From assembly GCA_015501055.1 (NCBI GenBank), contig JADNYV010000317.1, positions 1 through 39,386 on the forward strand: DNA of 39,386 nt, read 5' to 3'. Position 1 is the stretch's first letter; the number at the start of each line of letters is the position of its first letter. Positions 1 to 8,812 of the stretch are shown here, one piece after another. The DNA comes from Mucidula mucida (Eukaryota; Basidiomycota; Agaricomycetes; Agaricales; Physalacriaceae). The notes beneath the pieces were generated by a model that saw only the letters and a list, made by a program, of their open reading frames with translations, was not told the origin of the DNA and ran no database searches. The position numbers and the translations under genes are program-made.

Positions 1-549
1 CGCTCGTCATCTACACGGGCTTCACCATTCCCGTCGATGGCATGCATCCTTGGTTCCGCTGGATTAACTATCTCGATCCGATTGGATATGCCTTCGAAAG
101 CTTGATGGTTAATGAATTCGATGGGCTGGAATTCGCGTGTTCGGTGTTTATACCCTCTGGGCCGACATACGACGGCAGGCCATTGGCGAATCGGGTGCTC
201 GACGGCCGGTGCGGAAGTTGGGTCATCGGTCGTATCTGGAACTCGTTACTTGAATCTGACCTACAAGTACTATCGGTCGCACTTGTGGCGGTATGCAGTC
301 GTCTTTTGACTGTTCCTAATTTGCTGACTCTGCGTTACTAGGAATTTGGGCATTATCATTGCATTCATCATATTCTTCTGCGGTTGTTATATGACCGCCA
401 CGGAGCTGATTACTTCGGCCAAGTCCAAGGGCGAGGTGTTAGTCTTCCGGCGCGGCCATCTTCCCAAGACCTCGGCCAAGGAAGCGATGCACATGCGGCG
501 TTGGCGGCGGACGGCGGTGACGCGGGAAGCATCAAGCTGCAGAAGCAAA
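1..549 (+). pseudogene. Copy 0: 3' remnant of truncated PDR-type ABC transporter (end of TMD1 and linker)
   Basis: This is the tail of an array unit that begins left of the window. It matches the end of transmembrane domain 1 of the intact gene at 23833-28785. Exon 6 sequence runs to 290, an intron (GT..AG) covers 291-341, and exon 7 starts at 342. Two lesions are specific to this copy. The first is a 2-base loss near 198, where copies 1-3 read GGTGTGCTC and this copy reads GGTGCTC; it shifts the frame. The second is a net loss of 19 bases near 480 in the acidic linker. Homology to the intact transporter stops after base 549, at the same point as in copies 1 and 2. It shares two intron bases (T299, C333) with copy 3 and not with copies 1 and 2. 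It is not functional as read, although the rest of the copy lies outside the window. Confidence 0.88.
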
Positions 550-2260
550 TCGACCCGCTTGCATTCGACAGCCTGATGGTTGCTGGGCTGGAGTGTTCGG
601 TGTTGGCCTCTAGTGTTCTCTGTCCAAATAAATGTATTTTTTGCTACTACACGGCGGGAACGGCTACGATTTTGTACAAGAGTGTAAGCGAGAGACAAGT
701 CGACTGATTGCACAGGCACGTCTCGCCAAAGGGCACTTTTTAGCTGGCAGGTGGTACTGTCAAGGTGCCCTGCTAAGGTCTTTGGGCTTCTCGGCCCAGA
801 TTCAAACCGCGAGCGCTCCGTTACCCAGGGCTGGGGCTGGCGAGTACAGCGTCGAGTCTCGCCCGCTAGAACACACAAAAAAAAACAGAGTTAAGCGGTA
901 GGACAAACAAATGCCGAACACACAAAAAAACAGAGTCTCGGGTGCTGATTGCGCTACTCCAAGGAGGGCGGGCAGGAAACCAGACAAACACCAACTGCGC
1001 GCAAGGTCGGTTTTGGGTAGGGTCAACCCCTTTAAGCCACACGGGCCCCAAGTTTCCCATACCTGGCTCGCGCAGTCCCCGTATTGGGCAGCCACAGCTG
1101 TGGTGTTTGCCCCAGCACACACGGACGAGTGGAAGGTTTAGCGAATGATTTTCGTGCGAGTCACTGCCACGTACCGTGCTGCCTACGCATTCGTAGCACT
1201 TAAGCTTGCGAACCGAGGCAGAACCACTAGAGAGTCGCGTCTACTGGTGCTGGAAGACAGAGTTGAATGAATCAACTTCATCGAGGGGAACACGGTCGAG
1301 AATACAGGTCGAGCATAACGGCAGCATAACGGCGAGAAGGACGTGGGTGATGGAGTTCAGCCAGAATTTGTCGACCTTTATAGGCATTACCAGTCAAGGT
1401 TTGATTTAGTGGGCGGGCATCTGGGCCCGAATTTACTGATACAGTGACTCATGCGCGCTCCGACGCATCAGAACTGCATAATGTGGCGAACACGTCTTTG
1501 CAACGAATCCTCACTCCCGTGGTATAGTTGTACGGGGATTGACATTGGGATTCGGTAGATACACATAGCATAAATCTAGCATGTTCCCAGAGTACAGTAG
1601 CGCAAGAATAAGAACAAGCATATTGCCGTCCATCCCGTAAACTGCAGGAGGCTTGGTAACTGATGCAACGGAGTATTGCAGTCTGACGGCACGTACCTTA
1701 GTAGCTCAGCCTATTCTGACTTGTCTCTATATCCATGCGTGGTTTCTCCTACACTTGTTACTGACACCAAGTTTGAGTCTTTCAAGTGAGCCATCCCATT
1801 GAGTGCGCCACGAAAGATTTAGACGGCTGCCTGAAAAAATTGTTAGTCAAGGCAACGATCAGGCCCCAGACAATCTTACACACGGAAAATTTCATCCGGC
1901 GGGGACCTGGATTCGATCTCTGCACGAACTTGCCTCAACATCGTTTTCAGCCAGAAAGCCGGAATTTCTATGGCATGCTCGTCGTTTCCTTCACCACGCC
2001 ATGCGCTGAATCACTACTGTCGATATTCGCCCCAAGTCCGACATGAGAACGCTGTTGTACGGTCTCTGGTAGTCGGTGAGCACAGCAAACTCCAGTGTTC
2101 CATGCGCATGACAATTTTGCGTTCCATATAGACGTCGACAAGAATGCTGGGCAGGAAACGTTCTATTGCGCCTCCGGGGCGAAGTACTCGCTCAATTTGT
2201 CCAGATCTGCGGTTAGAATTTGCTGATGATCTGAGAGTGTCGACAAGGTATGTTCCGTTA
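550..2260. other. Spacer, first part: no convincing gene; poly(A)-like signal and direct repeat
   Basis: The sequence right after the transporter breakpoint is of unknown origin. It includes AATAAA at 627-632 (11632-11637 and 22584-22589 in the other units), which could serve as a polyadenylation signal for transcripts of the preceding half-gene. A direct repeat at 869-891 and 916-936 is present here and collapsed to one copy in units 2 and 3. Open frames are short, overlap on both strands and change between units through one-base indels, so I call no gene. Confidence 0.6.
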
Positions 2261-2266
2261 TCCGAG

Positions 2267-3083
2267 TCATACCAGATACATACATCTGAAAGGTTTCACA
2301 GAAGGAGTCGTGTTCAATTCGTCAAGAACCAAGGTTGAATTCAGAGAGGGCATTATCGGAAAGCATATCAAGACGAGATTCCGTCCAAGGTGCGTGGCTG
2401 CGTGATGCAATTTGAGAAGGACTAAAGAAGGACCGACCGACAGACACCCATAGCGTTGAAAGAAGCCGAATTTATGAGGGACGGTACACGAACAATCCAC
2501 ATGACGGGCGGAGACAGAAGATGTTAATTGCATTGGACCAAACACGGCAACTTGATGGTTAGTCGTTTACCATCACCTCCTTCCAGCATGAAATTTACTT
2601 TCTGCAGACACGACGGGTCTTCTCCTTCAGCGCCGTGTGTAACAGTAAATCTGTCTTCGACGCAAAGATCAAGCTCGTGGAATATCAAGCTGCGTTGTTG
2701 GCCTCGCCGGCCGGGCTTCAATGTTGGGAGAAAGTGAGTTTCTCGACCATGATTTCTCGCTCTTTCATGCTGATTCTGTGGTAGTCTCTCCGCCAATTTT
2801 CCTTCACATCGCAAGTGTTTCTCATGCGGCGGTGTTGATGTTTGCGCTGATTGGAGAATCCAGGCTGATTCCCACCGCCTCCACAGGCATGTTCAATTCA
2901 AGGAGATTCATTTCGTTGCCATGGAAATCGTGCTGTGGATCTACGACAGCTACCGCGTCTTTGCCAGACCGCGTTCGGTGCAAGACATGTGTATCTTGCT
3001 GATTCAAAATGTTTGACATCTAACACATTCATCTTTGTTTCGCATAGAAATGCGGTATGTTTATCCCCTTCATTTCCTGCCAT
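2267..3083 (-). other. Spacer: minus-strand open frames of unknown function, repeated at 3225-14042 equivalents
   Basis: Three neighbouring minus-strand open frames (2822-3019, 2524-2814, 2267-2545) have some protein-like composition. The 96-residue frame at 2524-2814 and the 65-residue frame at 2822-3019 are preserved without change in unit 2 (13483-13773 and 13781-13978). The third frame differs by one base in a G run. The frames could be exons of one minus-strand gene separated by short introns, but I could not join them with good splice sites. I recognise no domain. Preservation between near-identical units is weak evidence for coding. Confidence 0.25.
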
Positions 3084-3229
3084 CCCTGAAATCGTAGCTT
3101 TGTGTTAGGCGCCACCAAGCGAGGCGGCTTCGCCACCTCCGCCATAGGACTCCCCAAGTCACGAATGAGCAATGTCTTGGAACTACGATGTTCTGTGCAT
3201 CTCAGGCGTTGACTGGCCTCGCCGGCCCG

Positions 3230-4900
3230 CCTTTTTTTTCTAAAAAAAGGTGCAAATTTTCGCTTTGAATTTCGCGTTCAATCTGACCTAGGTTCGGCTT
3301 TAACAGGCCATGTTACGATCAAAATGAGAGCAAAGTCCTACCGTCGCACCACTTCTCGCCCTTAATTCTGATCTGGATCTTGCTTGGTTCGGGTTTCTGA
3401 ACGCATTGGGACGTTTGGGCGGTAAAGTTCTCCGCGTACGTTACCATGTTCTTTCTGAATTGCCGCGCTCATCTAATATTCCAGCATCAGGGCATCGTCT
3501 TCGAGACAGTACTCGGTGGCGCTCGCCCTGCAGGCTTTCCCTAACTTGACCTCTTAACTTGAATTAACGCCACACTTCAACTTTGGTTTGTCCCAACCTG
3601 GAGGATAATGCGGCATCTACATATTCAGGTCTGACCATATCATCGCCCAGACAATGCTGTGCTCTCACCAGACCGCAGGTTCCAGCATCGGACGCGGACC
3701 TACGCTCGGTGTCACCTCCTTCGGTTCATCGTATACGCCGATGTCGACCTAGATCTGACGGCGTTCGGTCTGATGGCCAATTTGGGCCATGTTAGTGGCG
3801 ACTTCAACTTTGTTCGTGATTGGTGGGTATCGCTTCCTGCGCTAACGACGAAATCCAGTGCCTGAATTTCGGCTGCACTCGAGGGGAGGCGCACTGTTAT
3901 CGCGGCTGCGCTCTCCGGTATACCCTTCAATACTGGTGTAATCGCTTGATGGCGTCGACAGGACGCCACACTTGGACCCCGTCTTCGTTCACCCTTGGAC
4001 GTTGTCGATACTGGACTTCTTCGTCATTGCTGTACTCTCTCGCCCATTATCCTTTCCGTCAGTTGCCAGTGACGTCTCTATCGTTCCACTTTCTCACCAC
4101 GCTCAGAATCCAACGCGCACCCTACGACTATCAGCCCCGGCCTGCGGATAACTTGCCGCTGATGGCGATCTGGATCTCACGGAGCTCGGGTTTATGGACA
4201 CTTTCGGACATCTTGGTGACGAGTACACGGAGGTATGTTGGCTTGCCTTTGGTGGTGTTTCCTCACTAATTCCATGCGACAGCTTCTGATAGTCGGTCAT
4301 TCGCAATGAGCAGCTGGCGTTACCGCCGCTGCGCTCGCGCTGCGAGCTTCTCACTGCGATGACAACAACGTACTCCGGAGCGTAACGCCACATTTGGACC
4401 TTGTCTTTGGGTGACTTGGACACGGGCGCTGGTGGGCTCACTGACTGTACGGCATGAAAATAAGCGTACTGGCCTTCAAGTTCTCGACCACGGTCTCTGT
4501 TTAATTCCGCCATCTGACGGTTAGTGCCTGTGTTTGTCTTTCCCTAATTTACGGAGCTAACTGTTTGTAGGTCGTATCAATGGTGAAAGCTTCCCTGTCT
4601 TATTCTGTCTTTGGTTGTCTGTTCTGATTTACTGACCACGGAACTGAGGCCTCGTTCTTGACGCCTTGGCAGTATCTCGCTGCTCATGGACATGGTTCAT
4701 TACAGCGCGCAGGTACGTACTTTCCGCTTCTTGTCAATGTTTCAATGGAATTAACTTGATTGTAGTTCCTGGTTTCGAAGGGGCTTCCGGCATTCCGTGG
4801 GGTGAATCTGAGGCCATCGCGGGCATGGTTGAAGCAGGTAGTATACATTCTAGGAATCGTAGAATACATAGACAAGACCGTTTGTGTTGTAACTTACCTT
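3230..4900 (+). other. Spacer: exon-like stretches with a degenerate three-fold module, unknown product
   Basis: Several GT..AG intervals look like short basidiomycete introns (for example 4232-4282, and 4711-4764 between two short open exons). Three segments resemble each other. At about 3367, 3735 and 4160 the frame reads an acidic D-x-D-L-D-L block, then G-(F/L)-(L/M), then a G-(R/H)-(L/V) block. At 3569, 3963 and 4385 the bases ACGCCACA-TT recur, followed by a similar hydrophobic stretch. Spacing is about 370-420 bp. No single frame joins the modules, and I recognise no family. It may be an eroded repeat-containing gene. The equivalent in unit 2 is 14189-15860. Confidence 0.35.
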
Positions 4901-4979
4901 GAAATGATATTTGACTCTACATTTTTGCTGCAATATGTGACTGACGTCATTTACCGTCGCCTTGAAGTGTTGTTGAAGC

Positions 4980-6430
4980 ACTAAACAAATCTGTATCTGA
5001 CAAATACGATGTCGTAGAAGCGTCATAAGACGTCCTAGACGCTATCTAGAGTACTGTATGAGATGCAACTATAACCTGGGAAACACCCAAAGTTGGACAA
5101 AAACGAGAAGAAAAGGTATACTACATGCAGACACTTACGCAGAAGTAGGAATGTCCGAAACATCCAATGAAAACTTCTCGCTACGACACCGCAAGATGGC
5201 CCTAAAAATTAGCGGAAGTGATGGACTACACCCTGGTGATGATGTCCGTCAGGTCGCCAAGTCCATTAGACGTATTCCACGCAGAGGGTTCATTCCGCAC
5301 GCTCAGCGGGTACGTCGAATCGTGACATCCGTCTAGACGTCTAATCTTCTCGGAGGTAGCAGCAATTTATCGTGATGAAGTGTCAACATGCGGGTAGGGT
5401 AGGTCCGAGTGATCGGTGCAGCTTGAACTCGAACCACAACTTTGCCGATTTCGAAACGGTTACACTGGCGCACCCTCTTGCCTTCCCACTCTCCTGTCGC
5501 TCTGGGCAGCCTTAATTTATCTGGAGACGACTCTAAGCGTTACGTACAGCAATATCCGATGCTCTGCGGACCTGAAAACGCGTTCTGAAGCTGGGGTTTC
5601 GCGTCAGAGCCTCAACGCGCTGGTTAGGACCCTGCACATCGATAGCACGAGGACTTATGACGTGTCCGGGGCATCGACAATCTTATCTGGTCTGCTACGG
5701 ATCCGGGGCAATGACGCAGAGGTCGTGCTCGTCCTCCATCCCTCTTAGACTTGTCGCCAAAGGGCGCGTCCCGCTCATTTCACTCAAACTGACTGTCATT
5801 AGAGCTTAATATAAGCTGTATTCACTGTGTTCGACGGTTACTCCGAATGATTCAATCGCTACCTGAGCGGCCGATTCACGCAGTGTCAACAGTTTACAGA
5901 AAGAGTTCGTACCTTTTCCGTGTTCCAACGGGCTTCTTTTCTTGCTGACTGATGTTGAATATTAGTCTAACGTACACGGAGACTGTATCCATTCCCAAAG
6001 GAGTGTAATTCGGCAACGCGTAGCGTTGCAGTGAAAATACCATTCAGTAGGTTTTCTTTTATCTCCGGGCCTAGATGCCCCCTGGTGACACACATCAACT
6101 GTGTAGGGGACCCTGCACGTAACTCCAGCGGTTTGACCGGTGGAAGCTTTGGTCGAGGACGGGAAACTCGCCACAGTGCGTTCTGCAAGTGGAGGTAAGT
6201 TTCATTCGGTTTAGGTTTACTACTTTGCTTACCGTCTGACTCATAGATGATATGAGCTTCAATAACGAGTTTCTTTACGCTTCTCCAGCACTATCGTTAT
6301 CAGGGCAGAGAATAGCCAATAAACGAGATTGCGTGGCGGCGCAATATGCCTTTACTATTCTCGTCCCACCCGACGGTCGGGCATGCCCGAAACCGAATTG
6401 ATTGATGTACGTATCCTTCGGAGTTCAGAA
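4980..6430. other. Spacer: no gene supported
   Basis: The longest plus frame, 5416-5748 (110 residues), is cut in unit 2 by one extra G in a G run near 16553. Its composition is not clearly protein-like. A possible intron with donor GTAAGT at 6196 lies near the right end. I see no recognisable domain, RNA or repeat beyond the unit itself. The equivalent region of unit 2 is 15940-17390. Confidence 0.4.
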
Positions 6431-6440
6431 TGCTGGCAGA

Positions 6441-6560
6441 TGGAATAAAAGGCGACGCGAATGTCCCAATATTCATCATCACTTTTCCCTTCTTCCCTCT
6501 CTCGTCGCATCTCAGCTCATTGTCCACTGTTATACCCAGTCCTTCTCCTCCCCTTGTCGA
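6441..6560 (+). promoter_or_regulatory. Promoter and CT-rich leader of the candidate secreted-protein gene
   Basis: An AATAAAAGG TATA-like box lies near 6443-6451. It is followed by a pyrimidine-rich stretch from about 6478 to 6556 that ends just before an ATG at 6561. This layout is common in highly expressed basidiomycete genes. It is conserved in unit 2 (about 17404-17519) with one- to two-base differences in the C/T runs. Confidence 0.5.
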
Positions 6561-7080
6561 ATGTGTCTTGCCATCGTCCTCGCCGCCGTTGTTGTCGCCA
6601 ACGCCTTACCGACGCGCTTAAAACGTGACGAGGACGTTGATGTGACTGGTATGTTTTTTTACTCTTACCATCATCGTCGCTTTGACCATTGACTACCGCC
6701 TTTCCTCAGCGCCTCCTTCGTCGTCCTCCACTACTACGGTATGCCTTGTTCATTAGCATCAGTCTTGACCAGCTTGCTGACGACTCTTGCAGAATTTCTT
6801 GTCCACTGTCTACCACGACGAGCATGGTTTTTTTTCGCGCCGAGGCTTCCCATACTCCTGGTACGTTTTCGTTCTTGCTCGCCCAGCCATACTCTGATGA
6901 CCGCCTTTTGCCAGACGTCGATCCATCCTTTTCAGACGAGGACGCTGCCCCCCCTTTGACACTGCACCCTTCTTCAGTATAGGCCCCCCGCCATGGACTC
7001 CCACTTGGGACGACGTCGTCTGACGAGCTTGTCCGCCAGTTGCCACGGTTTCCAGGGACCAGCGTTTACCTCACTCAGTG
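6561..7080 (+). CDS. Candidate small secreted protein, N-terminal exons (unit 1 copy)
   Basis: The ATG at 6561 opens a frame with a classic signal peptide: MCLA, then a hydrophobic run IVLAAVVVANA. A Leu-Lys-Arg site for Kex2-type cleavage follows at about residues 20-22, then an acidic DEDVDV stretch. Exon 1 ends at 6648. Exon 2 (6710-6738) encodes a Pro-Ser-Thr run. Exon 3 (6793-6860) continues in frame to ...FPYSW. All three introns have good GT and AG ends and are 46-61 bp. Beyond 6860 the next acceptor creates a stop. Downstream exon-like blocks (6915-7078, 7130-7325) fit only after one-base corrections in C runs that also differ between units. The product and the true 3' end are unknown. 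It could be an effector-like or cell-wall protein, but nothing in the sequence shows a function. Confidence 0.45.
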
Positions 7081-8000
7081 GTAAATATTCCCAGCGCAAT
7101 CGTTCCTTAAGCTCTCACTGACGCTTCAGATAGACCCGGGATGATACACGCCCTGCCGACTTGTTGTCTTTGAAACGCGTCCTTGTCCCATTTGGCTTTG
7201 CGCTGGTGCTGTTCTGGACAACTTGAATCGGCACAACACCGCACTCGATTTCGCCAATACCAGAAGACCGCCTCTGTGTCAGACCAACGTGGCAGACGAC
7301 TGGTAGTAACGACCCTTTGGACTGACGCGGTAAGTTGACTTTATTCTTTGAGCGTTCTAAACTAAACCAACGAGATAGGTCAGGCGACTGCACCCCGACT
7401 CGATGATGGCCACCTCTTTCTTTGGTATGTCTGCGACGTGAATTCTCTTGTAGTTACTGACAGTTGGAACCTCAAGTGACACCAATCCCTCACCGCACGC
7501 GCCTTGTATGGTTGTGGATGACCCGACGCCATTTCGCCATCCTAGTAGAGCGCGATATTGGACCCCGACGAAGAGGACGGCCCTTTGGTTTGACGGATGA
7601 CGACCTCACAAGCGGCTCGCTGTCACGTTCGTCGCGCCAAGGTGAGATTTTAAATTTGGACCCTCTCGTCAATAGGCTGACATCGGAGGTGTAAGTGTAT
7701 GGACGGACGAAGACCGCTATGAGGTATGGAATCTGCGGTGTACACGTCTCTATTATCTCTCTGCCAGACGTTTGCGGTTCGTGGGTACGAGGTCGGGATG
7801 ATCCTCGACGTGGAGACAAGCGCTGAGAGCAAGAGCAGGAGATTATCGTCATGGACATTCTCTCTGGGAGCCGAGCACTGTTGCGCTCTGCTCGCACCAC
7901 GGTGAGTATTTATATCTCCAGCCCGCTTTATAATTTAGACTTGAATTTTGGTGACAGTTGACGTTGACTGGACGCCGTCTCGACGGTTCTTTATGATGGT
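7080..8000 (+). other. Spacer: chain of exon- and intron-like blocks, no continuous frame
   Basis: Intron-like GT..AG intervals occur near 7080-7129, 7327-7379, 7422-7462, 7640-7677, 7722-7768 and 7901-7960. The last two enclose an open stretch, in frame with the block ending at 7721 (GVSVWTDEDRYE), that looks protein-like. The blocks may be the 3' part of the gene starting at 6561 or of another gene. One-base differences between units (for example GAGCCGAGC near 7870 against GAGCGAGC near 18828) prevent a reliable model. No domain is recognised. The equivalent in unit 2 is 18037-18960. Confidence 0.3.
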
Positions 8001-8107
8001 GTTGCTAACTCCTCGGTAAATCCTCTACAATCGCTGTTAACCTGGTTGTACTAACTGTATCATGACGCTAGAGTCGAACATGGGATATGCTTAGCTATTT
8101 GTTTAGG

Positions 8108-8731
8108 CTACGCCCGACGTATAACTACTGGTGTCTTAACCCTGTAGCTCCTGCCCCCACTGTGTAGTTTGTAGCCTACGTAGTATATTAGTTGCATTAC
8201 CAGGTAGTTGTACTGTTTCGGTCGGGTATCTCTCAGTAGGTGGTCCAGCCGTTTCTCGCATGTCATTTGTACTGACCAGTCTTCGTAGTTACAGAGTTTG
8301 ATTGTCCAAAAGGTTGAGTGTGAGCCGAGCGACTGAGCCACCGTCATGAAGTATTGCCTCAACGCACTCGCTTTCGTTCTCTTCCAGCGTAACGATAGAG
8401 CCAGGAGCATATCGATCGATAGTAGTCGCGACGACGATAGTAACAGCCGTGGTATAGGTCGCAGCTGTTGGTCATGAAGGAGTCGAGACTCGTCTATCTG
8501 AAAGTAGAAGGAGGTTCCCACTCTATTGATTTGCTCATGATGACTGCTATCAGTCTTGCCATCCTCATCTACGCTCCTGGACACGACGTACAACCGTCGC
8601 GGACGGCGCCCGAAACTACGCTTTTGCGAGACTTGGACGGTGCCGTACGGAGGATCTGACCCGGGATTTATCAGCGGAAAAAAAGCTCCGGTGACGTCGA
8701 CGGAAAAAGGACCCAGCCATGGGACAGTCAA
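8108..8731 (-). CDS. Open frame of 207 codons divergent from half-transporter copy 1, unknown function
   Basis: This is the longest uninterrupted minus-strand frame in the spacer. It starts 81 bp from the transporter ATG, so a shared bidirectional promoter is possible. It is rich in Arg, Ser and Leu and I recognise no motif. Against it being a gene: in the third unit the equivalent frame is broken by a 10-bp insertion near the start and a substitution that makes a stop near 23215. In unit 2 it changes its C-terminus through a one-base loss in a C run. It may be only a chance open frame over the promoter region. Confidence 0.2.
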   Translation of the reverse strand: MTVPWLGPFSVDVTGAFFPLINPGSDPPYGTVQVSQKRSFGRRPRRLYVVSRSVDEDGKTDSSHHEQINRVGTSFYFQIDESRLLHDQQLRPIPRLLLSSSRLLSIDMLLALSLRWKRTKASALRQYFMTVAQSLGSHSTFWTIKLCNYEDWSVQMTCEKRLDHLLRDTRPKQYNYLVMQLIYYVGYKLHSGGRSYRVKTPVVIRRA

Positions 8732-8744
8732 CCGGACAAGTCGT

Positions 8745-8812
8745 CCTTGATATATTATGGCGTTCGACCGGTCTGTACTGTATCACATTCCCCCCCCCTC
8801 CCTTAATTCATC
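8745..8812 (+). promoter_or_regulatory. Core promoter of half-transporter copy 1
   Basis: TATATTA lies at 8751-8757, about 60 bp before the ATG at 8813. A C-rich run (nine C then TCCC) follows, and then TTAATTCATC directly before ATG. The same arrangement precedes copies 2 and 3, so the truncated copies kept the intact gene's promoter-proximal sequence. Confidence 0.5.

Noticed and set aside
770..875. Possible minus-strand tRNA: GGTTTGAATCT resembles a B box, with a TTCT/AGAA pairing about 84 bases apart
   Set aside because: The T stem has a mismatch, there is no convincing A box or anticodon arm, and the acceptor stem pairs only in part. It is at best a decayed tRNA or SINE relic.
4103..4513. 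136-codon minus-strand open frame, repeated in unit 2
   Set aside because: It overlaps plus-strand exon-like modules with better splice signals, its composition is low in typical protein features, and identity between near-identical units is not evidence of selection.
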